64,000 nucleotides of DNA from Synergistaceae bacterium (GTDB taxonomy: Bacteria; Synergistota; Synergistia; Synergistales; Aminobacteriaceae). Positions within the stretch are counted from its first letter, which is position 1. Every line of letters starts with the position of its first letter. Below, piece by piece: positions 1 through 8,626 of this stretch. The DNA lies in NCBI GenBank assembly GCA_017405525.1, contig JAFRAH010000010.1:62001-126000 (forward strand), in the 5' to 3' direction. Under the pieces are notes generated by a model. It had not been told where the DNA came from. It saw only the letters and a list, made by a program, of their open reading frames with translations, and did no database searches. The position numbers were made by a program, and so were the translations under genes.

Positions 1-2
1 GG

Positions 3-80
3 GCTATACTCATTCTTGAACAGGCTGTGAAGGGCAGGAAGTATCACGTTATCATAGTTGGCGAGGATTTAGGATACTAA
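3..80 (+). CDS. C-terminal end of an unidentified protein (partial)
   Basis: An open frame enters from the left edge and stops at TAA 78-80. Only the last 25 residues are present, ending in VIIVGEDLGY. I do not recognise the family. A hairpin follows the stop, so this gene appears to end a transcription unit before the next gene. Confidence 0.5.
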   Translation, partial: AILILEQAVKGRKYHVIIVGEDLGY

Positions 81-96
81 CCAGGATTTCATCAAG

Positions 97-126
97 CCCT
101 CCTGCCTCAAACGGGAGGGTAATTTA
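97..126 (+). terminator. Hairpin after the partial gene, probable terminator
   Basis: An 8-bp stem (97-104 pairing with 112-119, one G-T pair) encloses a 7-nt loop and is followed by an A/T-rich but T-poor tail. It lies between the partial gene and the next gene. Confidence 0.45.
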
Positions 127-146
127 TTGAGGAGTGTATATACTTT

Positions 147-1142
147 ATGGAGAACAGAGACAAGATAGTAGTCCTCTTAGCGGGAGGAAGGATAGTGCAG
201 CGTCATGAAGGCCATGACAGCCCGGAGCTTACGGATGAAGAGCTCTATGCATTGTTGCCCGATGACGTGAAGAGTCATGTAGTGTTCCAGAAGTGGAGCT
301 TCCAGCCTGTGAGCAACTACACGCTCAGAATGTGCGGCGAACTTATGGGCATGGTAACGAGCTACGTCCATGATGAGGGGGCAAGAGGTGTAGTGGTAAC
401 CTGCGGCATTCAGGCACTGGCTGAGCTGTCGTACTTCGCGGATCTCATCTGGGACCTCAACCCCCCGTTAATCTTCACGGGCTCAATCTTCAACGCCGGG
501 ACCCCCAACAGTGAAACAGGTCTTAGGCTCACTCAGTCAGTCCGTGCGGCATTGTCTGGTTCATGCACTGGCAAGGGTGCGTTAATCTGCATTCAGGACG
601 CAATATATTCACCTGCCGATGTCCTGAGAATCTCGAACTTCAACAGGTCGGGACTTACTGCGTTTCCTGAGTCTCCTTTGGGGGTATTCTCCCAGCCATC
701 AGGGAGCTATATATCGCTGAGGTTTCCCCGTCATAGGAGGGTTCAGAAGATGCTTCAGCCATTAGCGCGAAATATCCCGGTTCTCACTGCCGCGCTTGGT
801 GATGGTGATGTTATCTTGCGTGCACTCCTCGATAAGAGATACGAGGAACTTGATGGCCTGATTATTTCGGGGCTCGGTGATGGTGATGTTCCCAGCTCAT
901 GGGTGCCATTGCTCAGGAAGATACTACGTTCTGATGTCCCGATAGTCTTAACGTCCCGCTACCCTGACGGAATAGTCCAGGCTACGGAGAACTACGAGGG
1001 CAGTGCGTCCCAGTTGCTTGAGATGGGGCTGATCAACGGCGGAATGCTCTCACCGTACCAGGCAAGGATAAAGCTGGCAGTAGGTATGTCTTCGGGGCTG
1101 AAGGGTCAGGAACTATCTGACTACATGGCAAGCAGGCACTGA
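147..1142 (+). CDS. Asparaginase-fold protein lacking the catalytic residues
   Basis: The protein (331 aa) follows the L-asparaginase (AnsA/AnsB) pattern. An N-terminal strand-turn reads LLAGGRIV (10-17), VVVTCGIQALAELSYF (82-97) stands where the family has VVVTHGTDTxEETAYF, and PLIFTGS (107-113) stands for PVVLTGA. The essential residues are gone. The first Thr (GGT) is Arg15, the Thr-Asp pair is Ile88-Gln89, and the region of the catalytic Lys has Arg161. It is therefore probably not an asparaginase but a binding protein or pseudoenzyme. The gene is 2 bp upstream of der, so the two are likely co-transcribed. GAGGAG lies 12 nt before the ATG. The fold assignment is fairly secure; the function is unknown. 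Confidence 0.75.
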   Translation: MENRDKIVVLLAGGRIVQRHEGHDSPELTDEELYALLPDDVKSHVVFQKWSFQPVSNYTLRMCGELMGMVTSYVHDEGARGVVVTCGIQALAELSYFADLIWDLNPPLIFTGSIFNAGTPNSETGLRLTQSVRAALSGSCTGKGALICIQDAIYSPADVLRISNFNRSGLTAFPESPLGVFSQPSGSYISLRFPRHRRVQKMLQPLARNIPVLTAALGDGDVILRALLDKRYEELDGLIISGLGDGDVPSSWVPLLRKILRSDVPIVLTSRYPDGIVQATENYEGSASQLLEMGLINGGMLSPYQARIKLAVGMSSGLKGQELSDYMASRH

Positions 1143-1144
1143 AG

Positions 1145-2479
1145 ATGTCAGGAATAGCAGCGATAATAGGCCGTCCTAACGCTGGCAAGTCATCACTCTT
1201 CGACCGCCTCACAGGAACACGTGATGCAATCGTTGACGACATTCCGGGAGTTACACGCGACCGTCTTTACGGTGAAGTTGAGCACGAGGGACGGAGCTTC
1301 TACGTTATCGACACTGGCGGGATTTTCGGGGAGGACACGGAATTTACGGCGGGGATCAAAGCACATGTTGACGAGGCAGTGAGGGAATGCGACGCAGTAA
1401 TCTTTGTGGTTGACGGAAGGGAAGGCGTTACGGGATCTGATGAGGAGATAGCTGACTTCATCCGCAAGGCAGGGAACAAGCCCGTAATAGTTGCGGTGAA
1501 CAAGCTCGATGACCCCAAGCATGACGACATGGCCAATGATGCCTACAGTCTCGGCTTTGAGCGGGTAATCCCGGTAAGTGCGCTCCATAAGCGGGGGCTC
1601 TATGAGTTGCTTGACGCGGTGAATGATATTTTGCCGGTTGATGATGAGGCTGAAGAATACCCGGATGATGGCGAGATACGAATAGTAATTGCTGGCAAGC
1701 CCAACGTCGGGAAATCCTCAATGCTCAACAAGATAACAGGTTCAGAGCGTTCACTAGTCAGCCCAATAGCCGGGACAACAAGAGACCCTGTAGACACCCG
1801 GACAATAATTGACGGGCAGAAGTTCAGGATTGTGGACACTGCCGGGCTCAGGAGACGGGCAAAGTTTGACGGCAACCTTGAGTATTACTCGTTCGTTCGG
1901 ACATTGGCGGCGGTTGACAGGTCAGATGTTGCGCTGCTCCTCATGGATGCCAACGAGCCCTGCACTGACCAGGACAAGAAGATTGCGGCTCATGTTGTGA
2001 ACAAGGGCAAAGGTTTAGTGATTGTGCTGAACAAGTGGGATTTAGCGGGAGGAGAGAAGGCCGGGAAAAAGGCAGATGAGCTCATGAAGAAGATACGTGA
2101 TGAGATGCCTTTTGTGGGTTATGCGCCGGTGATATTCGCCTCAGCACTCAGCGGGCGGGGCATCGGGAAAATCCTTCAGGCAGTTACAGCCGTGAACACC
2201 AACCGGAAGAAGCACATTCCCACCAACCAGCTCAACCGTCTTATGCGTGATGTCCTAGCGTTTGACCGCCTCCCGTCTGACAGGAAGGGCCGGAGCCTCA
2301 AGGTATATTACTGCTCACAGGCAGAAGGTGAACCGCCGACGTTCATATTCTTCGTGAATACCCCTGAGCTCGTGAACTCAGGCTTTGAGAACCACGTGAA
2401 GAACAAGCTGCGGGAACTTGAGGACTTTACCGGGACACCGATTAGGACGTTCTGGCGCGGAAAGGATAAGGAGGAATGA
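1145..2479 (+). CDS. der: Ribosome-associated GTPase Der (EngA)
   Basis: Der has two tandem GTPase domains and a KH-like C-terminal domain and acts in maturation of the 50S ribosomal subunit. Domain 1 (about 3-165) shows GRPNAGKSS, DTGG and NKLD. Domain 2 (about 177-350) shows GKPNVGKSS, DTAG and NKWD. The last 90 residues form the KH-like domain, and the length (444 aa) is normal. The gene starts 2 bp after the asparaginase-like gene, and its stop lies within the SD region of the NfeD-like gene. No anomaly is visible. Confidence 0.97.
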   Translation: MSGIAAIIGRPNAGKSSLFDRLTGTRDAIVDDIPGVTRDRLYGEVEHEGRSFYVIDTGGIFGEDTEFTAGIKAHVDEAVRECDAVIFVVDGREGVTGSDEEIADFIRKAGNKPVIVAVNKLDDPKHDDMANDAYSLGFERVIPVSALHKRGLYELLDAVNDILPVDDEAEEYPDDGEIRIVIAGKPNVGKSSMLNKITGSERSLVSPIAGTTRDPVDTRTIIDGQKFRIVDTAGLRRRAKFDGNLEYYSFVRTLAAVDRSDVALLLMDANEPCTDQDKKIAAHVVNKGKGLVIVLNKWDLAGGEKAGKKADELMKKIRDEMPFVGYAPVIFASALSGRGIGKILQAVTAVNTNRKKHIPTNQLNRLMRDVLAFDRLPSDRKGRSLKVYYCSQAEGEPPTFIFFVNTPELVNSGFENHVKNKLRELEDFTGTPIRTFWRGKDKEE

Positions 2480-2484
2480 AGGCC

Positions 2485-3777
2485 ATGAAGAAAATATTAT
2501 GCACCCTCACACTAATACTAACGCTCACACTTCCGGCATGGGCAAAATCCACCGTAACCCTCGCAGAACTCACCGGGACAGTCGGCGTTCAGATGGAGGA
2601 GTTCGTGAAGGAGACCGTAAACGCATCATCAATACGTGGCGACTCACTAATCATCTTCCAGCTCGATACCCCCGGCGGCCTGGTCTCGGCAATGCGCGGA
2701 ATCATTCAGGCGATACTCGGCTCGAAAGTCCCTGTGGCTGTCTGGGTACCACCCGGAGGACGTGCGGCATCTGCTGGGGCATTCATCGTTCAGGCGGCAC
2801 ACATTGCGGCCATGTCCCCGGGGACTAACATCGGGGCGGCTCATCCAGTTACTGGCGGCGGTGAGGACATCCCCAAAGGCGACATGAACAAGAAGGTCAT
2901 GAACGACCTCAAGGCTCAGATGCGGAGTGTAGTCCAGCTCAGGGGACGCAATGAAGACACAGCCGAGCAGATGATCGAGAACAGCATATCACTGACTGCG
3001 GTCGAGGCCCTAAAGGAACGTGTGATAGACATAGTTGCAGGGGACATAAGCGCGCTCATCAAGGCATCATCAGGACGGCGCATAAAGAACGGCAGCACAT
3101 CAACACGTTTAACTCTTGATGATGAGGTAGCGATTAACCGCGTGAACATGTCGTTTGCTGAGAGCATCATTCAGTTCGTCTCAAGCCCTGAAATTGCCTA
3201 CCTGCTCTTGTCTGGCGGAATGATGGCTATATTCTTCGAGGTCATCACTCCCGGCGGCTTCATTCTCGGAACTTTAGGGGGCGTTATGCTCCTTCTTGGT
3301 GCTATTGGCCTGAAGATGCTTCCGTTCAACTGGGCGGGCATCGTCCTCATTGTTGCGGGAATAATCCTCATGGCCGCGGATCTCATTGCCGGGACTTCCG
3401 GGGTACTCACACTTGCGGGGCTTCCTGTTTTCTGTTTGGGGGGAGTGTTCCTGTTCCGTGCTCCGGGCGGTGAATTGATGGAGCTCTCTTTATCGTTCAT
3501 CGGTGGGACTGCCCTTGCTCTGGGAATATGCTTCGGTGTGATGGCGTTCTTTGTGGTGAAGGGATTGCGCCGGAAGGTCTCGACAGGTCAGCAGGGAATG
3601 ATAGGGCTTGAGGCTGTGGCGGTCTCAGACTTTGACGCTGAGGGGACGGGACAGGTTATGTGTCATGGTGAGATTTGGCGGGCGAAATCTGAGGGCTCTA
3701 CGTTCCTGAAGGGAGATGCCGGGACGGTGAAGGAGACTGACGGAATGACCCTCATAGTAGTACGCAGTGCCGTGTAA
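2485..3777 (+). CDS. NfeD-family membrane serine protease
   Basis: This is a ClpP-class membrane protease joined to an NfeD OB-fold domain, as in the long NfeD (1510-N type) proteins. A signal peptide (MKKILCTLTLILTLTLPAWA) is followed by a protease domain with DTPGGLV and the catalytic Ser in AASAG, then about five hydrophobic segments, then the C-terminal OB-like domain (GMIGLEAVAVSDFD). An in-frame ATG at 2476 overlaps the der stop, but it sits 1 nt after the SD AAGGAGG (2468-2474). ATG 2485, 10 nt after that SD, is the better start. Long NfeD proteins work with SPFH membrane proteins; the nearest here are hflK/hflC, 2.4 kb away. Confidence 0.88.
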   Translation: MKKILCTLTLILTLTLPAWAKSTVTLAELTGTVGVQMEEFVKETVNASSIRGDSLIIFQLDTPGGLVSAMRGIIQAILGSKVPVAVWVPPGGRAASAGAFIVQAAHIAAMSPGTNIGAAHPVTGGGEDIPKGDMNKKVMNDLKAQMRSVVQLRGRNEDTAEQMIENSISLTAVEALKERVIDIVAGDISALIKASSGRRIKNGSTSTRLTLDDEVAINRVNMSFAESIIQFVSSPEIAYLLLSGGMMAIFFEVITPGGFILGTLGGVMLLLGAIGLKMLPFNWAGIVLIVAGIILMAADLIAGTSGVLTLAGLPVFCLGGVFLFRAPGGELMELSLSFIGGTALALGICFGVMAFFVVKGLRRKVSTGQQGMIGLEAVAVSDFDAEGTGQVMCHGEIWRAKSEGSTFLKGDAGTVKETDGMTLIVVRSAV

Positions 3778-3806
3778 TTCATGACACTGCGCAACCCTCT
3801 CACACT

Positions 3807-4871
3807 CTAGAACATCTCCGCAATACTCCTAGCGTCAGGAGGACAGCCCTTGACGTTCCTCGATGCCCCCGAACAGCAAGCCCCCACACCTAACGCACCG
3901 TCAGGAATATTCTTGCCCTTCCAGCCCTGGCCTATGTAGACATCCTGACCCCGTCCCTTCCTTTCGGCGTAGAGTGCCCTCACCAGTGCCGCATAGCAAG
4001 CTGAACATGCCGAGTCCTCGTGAACTTTCCTCGTGAGCTCTCCAACCCTCCCTGAAGGCTTCGGGTAACTCCCTGCATTCACCGGCTCGTTGAGGGTGAT
4101 TACGTCGTCGGGGGAAAACTTCATGCTTCCTGCCCCCCACATGTCGGCAATGGCGATATATGGCACCCTTTCGGTCTCAAGCCCCATCAGTCCCGCGCCG
4201 TAAGTGTCAATCATGACCGGGTCCGTTCCGAGAAACATCCTGTTAGTGTGTATTGGGTTTCCTCCCTCCTCAAAGCAGAGATCCCCGCAAATACTGTCGA
4301 CGATGACCAGTCCCGGCCTCAGTACAGCAGCAAGGGCGGCAATAGGCCGGGTTAATCCTATTGCGTGAAAGCGTCTCTTCTCGCGGTCAGGAAGGCAGCC
4401 TTTGAGGTTCTTGAGCGCACAGGTCATGACTGTCTGGCAATGTCCCTTCAGCACCGGGAGGTTGACGAGAAACCCGGCATCTAATGCACGGCAGCATATC
4501 TCCATCGGGCCAATGGGTGAGTCGATTTTTCGGGTCTTGTCGTGTTTCAGGTCATGGAACGGAACATCATACTTCCTGCAGATTTCGTCATAGCCTGCGC
4601 GCTTCATGGCCTTCATTGTCTCATCACCTACCCAGCTTCCCTCGATGATGCTGATGGATTTTGCCCCGTTGTCCCTGAAGTACTCTATGCATCCCGAAAG
4701 AACTCCGGCATGTGTTGTAGCTCCGTCTTCAGGCCGCCCGGCAATAACGAGGTTGGGCTTGAGTGCGATGCTTGCCCCGGAAGGTACAAGGCTTATTGCG
4801 TCAGAGGCTTCAAGCAGTCGCTTCGTCATCCCGTGAGAGTCGGTGCCGTATATGTTGTAGATCTTGCGCAT
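3807..4871 (-). CDS. DUF362 domain protein
   Basis: The body matches DUF362 proteins (ALKPNLV near the N-terminus, GAKSISIIEGS, ALKNLKGC in the middle). The family's function is not established, and some members carry iron-sulfur domains. No CxxCxxC ferredoxin domain is present, but the last 70 residues hold several cysteines (CSACYAAL, GACCSGA, KGCPPDA) that could bind a metal. AAGGAG lies 12 nt before the ATG. The gene follows the polymerase-like gene by 21 bp on the same strand. It converges on the NfeD-like gene across 29 bp with no clear terminator. Confidence 0.7.
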   Translation of the reverse strand: MRKIYNIYGTDSHGMTKRLLEASDAISLVPSGASIALKPNLVIAGRPEDGATTHAGVLSGCIEYFRDNGAKSISIIEGSWVGDETMKAMKRAGYDEICRKYDVPFHDLKHDKTRKIDSPIGPMEICCRALDAGFLVNLPVLKGHCQTVMTCALKNLKGCLPDREKRRFHAIGLTRPIAALAAVLRPGLVIVDSICGDLCFEEGGNPIHTNRMFLGTDPVMIDTYGAGLMGLETERVPYIAIADMWGAGSMKFSPDDVITLNEPVNAGSYPKPSGRVGELTRKVHEDSACSACYAALVRALYAERKGRGQDVYIGQGWKGKNIPDGALGVGACCSGASRNVKGCPPDARSIAEMF

Positions 4872-4892
4872 AAATTTTCAGTCTCCTTGTCG

Positions 4893-5945
4893 TTAAAGGT
4901 AGTCCCTGTATTTGTAGACGTAGATGAAAGTAATCGGGAAAAAGACCCAATACTCATTGCTTTGGCTCATGAATAACGGAATGAACATTAACATTGATGG
5001 TATTCCTGTCTTCATGTAACGCAAGTTCCTGACTATGCAGTACATGAAGAATATAGCGAACGGCCAGCCGAACAGAGCAGCCATGTAAAACCAGCCGTTT
5101 GAGCCGGTAACATCCCCGTAAATTCTTCCGTACTTCCTGAACTCCTGAGCACTTAAGCCGGTCAATGGAGATACTGCGCTCATGTTCAGCAATGCTATGT
5201 TGTCCCCAAGCCTTATGTACAACGAGCTTCTTTGCTGTAAATTCCTTGAGTCAAGTTTCTCCTGCACTACATCACTCCGCCATATCAGCAATGCGAGGAA
5301 GGCAGCAACGGCAAAAAGGATAACATACATTATTTTGTTTTTCTTCACTGACGCGTTGAACATGAATGATATTCCTGTTAGTGCCATCAGGCTTAGGTAT
5401 CCCATTGTAGACTGGCACACTATGATTGCGAGAATGACTATCCCGAATTTCTTCACGTAGTAGGCAATTTCGGAAAAGCTGAATTTCTTGAACTCATCAA
5501 AGAAAAGTCCAAGCACGAATATCATGATTATCTGGTATTCTCCCGGTTCCCAGTATATGGAGGCCATTCTTCCGCCCCAGTCCATGAATATATAGAATGT
5601 CGGCGCAGGATGTCCTCCAAAGCTACCTATGCCGAGGTTTACGTGGAGAGCCCATGCTACGAGGGTAGCGGCTGACAATATCGTTAGGGCCTTGAGGAGT
5701 TTTTCCCGGAACGTCCTGAATGATAGGGAGGATATAGCCATGTATGAGCTTGCGACGTTGAGCAATAAGACTGAATTAATCCCAACAGTTCCGGTTTGTG
5801 CTTCACCACCGATAACGTTGAAGATGAGACGTGATACGCACGCCCAAGAAAACAATACGACTGCGGACATTGCAGAGAAATCAAACTTGTTCTTGTATCT
5901 TTTCATGAACAACAGGAAAGACGTGGTAAAGAATATTACAGCCAT
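4893..5945 (-). CDS. O-antigen polymerase/ligase-like membrane protein, 5' end frameshifted
   Basis: A polytopic membrane protein with about 9-10 hydrophobic segments. The motif SIYWEPGEYQ resembles the FWEPG motif of Wzy/O-antigen-ligase-type proteins, which join or transfer polysaccharide repeat units at the inner membrane. The first available ATG (5945) has no SD. The frame stays open further upstream and encodes a plausible first membrane helix (ILEWLIAWEIILF), but no ATG, GTG or TTG is in frame there. Removing one copy of the adjacent 14-bp tandem repeat (6039-6066) joins ATG 6073 in frame and gives a 388-aa protein. The gene is visibly richer in A+T than its neighbours. It is either phase-off or a fresh loss-of-function allele. 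Family call moderate, frameshift reading good. Confidence 0.7.
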   Translation of the reverse strand: MAVIFFTTSFLLFMKRYKNKFDFSAMSAVVLFSWACVSRLIFNVIGGEAQTGTVGINSVLLLNVASSYMAISSLSFRTFREKLLKALTILSAATLVAWALHVNLGIGSFGGHPAPTFYIFMDWGGRMASIYWEPGEYQIIMIFVLGLFFDEFKKFSFSEIAYYVKKFGIVILAIIVCQSTMGYLSLMALTGISFMFNASVKKNKIMYVILFAVAAFLALLIWRSDVVQEKLDSRNLQQRSSLYIRLGDNIALLNMSAVSPLTGLSAQEFRKYGRIYGDVTGSNGWFYMAALFGWPFAIFFMYCIVRNLRYMKTGIPSMLMFIPLFMSQSNEYWVFFPITFIYVYKYRDYL

Positions 5946-6038
5946 TACTTTAGCGGGGATAAACCTTAGTCCGCTTGCATCGCTGCTCTGTCCTGAAAAA
6001 AGAATTATCTCCCATGCGATAAGCCATTCAAGTATGTC

Positions 6039-6066
6039 ATTGCTTTTGCCTGATTGCTTTTGCCTG
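6039..6066. repeat. 14-bp perfect tandem duplication in a gene start
   Basis: ATTGCTTTTGCCTG occurs twice head to tail, at 6039-6052 and 6053-6066. Because 14 is not a multiple of 3, the second copy shifts the frame between ATG 6073 and the body of the minus-strand polymerase-like gene. With one copy the whole reading frame 6073-4893 is intact (1167 bp). Confidence 0.9.
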
Positions 6067-6126
6067 ATGTCATTATTTTGTTCCCAGTTCCTGCATAAAT
6101 TTTTATCGGTATAGTGTTTTTGTTAT

Positions 6127-6132
6127 TATAAT
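6127..6132 (+). promoter_or_regulatory. -10 box of the hflK operon
   Basis: A perfect TATAAT lies 32 bp before the hflK ATG, in an A/T-rich divergent intergenic region. No good -35 hexamer is seen at 16-18 bp. AGGAGG (6152-6157) is the ribosome-binding site of hflK. Confidence 0.5.
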
Positions 6133-6163
6133 CAACAAATAAACTTTTCGCAGGAGGCTCTTA

Positions 6164-7063
6164 ATGAGACAGCAAAAATTCTTCATCCCCGCAATCATCA
6201 TCATAGCACTTGCCGTACTTCTCTCACTTGATGGCTTCTACACCGTCGGCGAACAGGAACAGGCAGTAATCACCATGTTCGGCAGTGTCATACGCACAGA
6301 CACCGCAGGACTGTACTTCAAGCTCCCGTTCATTCAGCGCGTCCACATCGTCGACATGACCACACACGGCACAGGAATAGGCTACGATACCGACCAGTCA
6401 TTCAGGAACGTTACTCGTGAGGACGAAAGCATCATGATCACTTCGGACTTCAACTTCGTGAACATTGACTTCTACCTTGAGTACAAAGTCTCAGACCCTA
6501 TAGCCTGGCTCTACAACTCAGACAACCCGGAGGCAATCCTGCGTAACATGTTGCTTGCCTGCATTCGTTCCGTTGTGTCTGATTACCCGGTCGACGAGGT
6601 CATAACCACCGGCAAAAATCAGATTCAGGTCTCAGTTCGTGAGAGGTTGACCGAGATGCTGGAGCAGAGCAATATCGGCCTTCAGTGCGTGAACCTGACT
6701 GTTCAGGACGCAGAGCCCCCAACCGAGAAGATCATTCAGGCGTTCAAGGAGGTAGAGACAGCCCGGCAGGCACGTGAAACTATGGTGAACAGCGCGAAAA
6801 AATACCAGTCCGAGCAATTGCCACTAGCTGAGGCAAAAGCAGACGAGATCATCCAGAAAGCTGAGGCAGTAAGGTCGGCACGAATAGCTGAAGCCACAGG
6901 TCAGGCAGTCCGTTTCAGGAACATGTACGAGGAATACAGGGCATACCCGCTCATCACAAGGCAGCGTTTATTCTACGAGGCAATGGAGCAGGTACTTCCT
7001 GGCGCAAAGGTCATCATCACTGACGGAACTACTAGCCGTTTGTTGCCGCTGGACAAATTTTAG
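6164..7063 (+). CDS. hflK: SPFH protease modulator HflK
   Basis: HflK is an inner-membrane SPFH/band-7 protein that with HflC forms a cage around FtsH and modulates its proteolysis. One N-terminal membrane helix (about 7-24) precedes the SPFH domain (VGEQEQAVITMFG, LYFKLPFIQRVHIVDM) and a C-terminal helical part rich in Glu, Lys and Ala (about 205-270). Length 299 aa. It is the first gene of a rightward run; hflC starts 17 bp after its stop. FtsH itself is encoded at 35789-37660. Confidence 0.9.
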   Translation: MRQQKFFIPAIIIIALAVLLSLDGFYTVGEQEQAVITMFGSVIRTDTAGLYFKLPFIQRVHIVDMTTHGTGIGYDTDQSFRNVTREDESIMITSDFNFVNIDFYLEYKVSDPIAWLYNSDNPEAILRNMLLACIRSVVSDYPVDEVITTGKNQIQVSVRERLTEMLEQSNIGLQCVNLTVQDAEPPTEKIIQAFKEVETARQARETMVNSAKKYQSEQLPLAEAKADEIIQKAEAVRSARIAEATGQAVRFRNMYEEYRAYPLITRQRLFYEAMEQVLPGAKVIITDGTTSRLLPLDKF

Positions 7064-7080
7064 GGAGGGCATAAGGACAC

Positions 7081-7962
7081 ATGAAGGGTTTAATCATAAG
7101 GTCAGCGTTAATTCTTGTGGGGGTGGTAGTTCTTCTCACTCTTCCGTTTTCGTTCTACGTTGTCGGGCCCAATGAGTACGGGGCGTTGTTCAAGTTCGGG
7201 AAAATCGTATCAGTTACCGACATTCCGGGCATAAAGTACAAGACCCCCGGAGTTCACACGGTGCGATACATCTCGAAGAAGCTCCATCTCTACGACATAC
7301 CGCGTTCAGGCGTAATCACGAAGGACAAGAAGTCCATGATTGCCGACAACTACGTTACGTGGCGGGTCATTGACCCCGTGAAGTACATTCAGACACTCAA
7401 CGCCATAGAGGCTCGTGCACGTGAACGCATAGAGGCGGCCGTCTACAATGCGGTGAAGAACGTAATATCCTCAATGACTCAAGACGAGGTTATAGAGGCA
7501 CGGGGCGGGAGGCTCTCAACGGAAATTGCGGGGGCCTCAAACTCAGACATAGGCATGTACGGAATCGAGATAGTCCAGACCGAAATCAAGGCACTCGACC
7601 TTCCCAACGACAACAAGGCGGCAGTCTATGAGCGTATGATTAGCGAGCGTCAGAACATAGCGGCCTCATTCACGGCAGAAGGTGATGCAGAGGCCCGCAA
7701 GATTCGCAACAGGACAGACAGGGATGCGGCAGTCAGGCTTGCACTTGCCGAGCAGAGCGCGGACGTGATTATTGCTGACGGTGAAGTACAGTACATGAGG
7801 ATACTTCAGGGGGCTTATGACACTCCCGAAAAGGCAGAGTTCTATAACTTCCTTCGTTCACTCGATGCCCTCAAGAAATCACTTTCAGGGAACGGGAGCA
7901 AGACAATAATTCTCGACAAGACCTCAGAAATCGGAAAGATGATTTACGGATTCCAAGAATAG
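7081..7962 (+). CDS. hflC: SPFH protease modulator HflC
   Basis: Partner of HflK. It has one N-terminal membrane helix (about 5-24), an SPFH domain (VVGPNEYGALFKFGKIV, PGIKYKTPGVHTV), the ADNYVTWRV strand and a C-terminal helical region (ISERQNIAASFTAEGDAEA). It ends with TSEIGKMIYGFQE. Length 293 aa. Thirty bp later the GHKL-like gene begins, so hflK, hflC and the next three genes look like one transcription unit. Confidence 0.9.
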   Translation: MKGLIIRSALILVGVVVLLTLPFSFYVVGPNEYGALFKFGKIVSVTDIPGIKYKTPGVHTVRYISKKLHLYDIPRSGVITKDKKSMIADNYVTWRVIDPVKYIQTLNAIEARARERIEAAVYNAVKNVISSMTQDEVIEARGGRLSTEIAGASNSDIGMYGIEIVQTEIKALDLPNDNKAAVYERMISERQNIAASFTAEGDAEARKIRNRTDRDAAVRLALAEQSADVIIADGEVQYMRILQGAYDTPEKAEFYNFLRSLDALKKSLSGNGSKTIILDKTSEIGKMIYGFQE

Positions 7963-7992
7963 CTTAAAATATCAAGTAAGGAAGGTGAAACG

Positions 7993-8607
7993 ATGATAAC
8001 CGAAAAAATCACAATCACAAAGTCAGGTTCAGGAATGGACGAGGCACTAAGCACCACCGAAAATGCCGCCGACAAAATGAGCCTAACTTCCCGCGAAAAA
8101 CTCAGGCTTCGTCTTCTCGCTGAGGAGATGATGAGCATGGTCAGGTCAGTAACAGGCGACTTGACCGCAACGTTCTGGCTTGAGGCTGAAGGAAAAACCT
8201 TCACGCTCCACCTTGAGGCCAAATCTGAGCTCAGCTACTCCAAGCGCAGGGAGCTTCTCTCAGCGTCAACGACCGGGAAAAATGCCGCCAATCTCGGCAT
8301 CATGGACAAGATACGCGGGATAATCGAGGCTGGAATTTATGGCCTTGAGGAGGGCTTTGAGCTTCAGGCGAAATACGGCACTGGTATGTTCTCCTATGGG
8401 GCAATGGGGCTTGAGGACTTCGGGATGTCCGAGGCTGTCTATGCGTGGTCAATGCAGAAATACAGGAACGACCTGGAGGCCGGACGCAATGACAACCCCG
8501 ACGAATGGGACGAGCTCGAAAAATCCATTATCGCCAACATAGCCGATGATGTCAGTGTTGGGATACTCAGGGACAAGGCAGTTCTCACAGTAACCAAGAA
8601 ATTTTAG
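7993..8607 (+). CDS. Degenerate GHKL/RsbW-like protein
   Basis: The 204-aa protein resembles small RsbW/SpoIIAB-type ATP-binding proteins. LRLRLLAEEMMSMV (about 34-47) stands where that family has the N-box helix (LALEEALTNVI), followed by a two-strand segment (ATFWLEAEGKTFTLHLEA). The N-box Asn and the Gly-rich lid are not recognisable, so ATP binding is doubtful. The C-terminal 90 residues are acidic and unlike known domains. SD AAGGAAGGTG precedes the ATG. It lies between hflC and two substrate-binding-protein genes. The ABC ATPase downstream carries a second module of this general type. Confidence 0.55.
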   Translation: MITEKITITKSGSGMDEALSTTENAADKMSLTSREKLRLRLLAEEMMSMVRSVTGDLTATFWLEAEGKTFTLHLEAKSELSYSKRRELLSASTTGKNAANLGIMDKIRGIIEAGIYGLEEGFELQAKYGTGMFSYGAMGLEDFGMSEAVYAWSMQKYRNDLEAGRNDNPDEWDELEKSIIANIADDVSVGILRDKAVLTVTKKF

Positions 8608-8626
8608 GGAAGGGGAAATATTCTCA

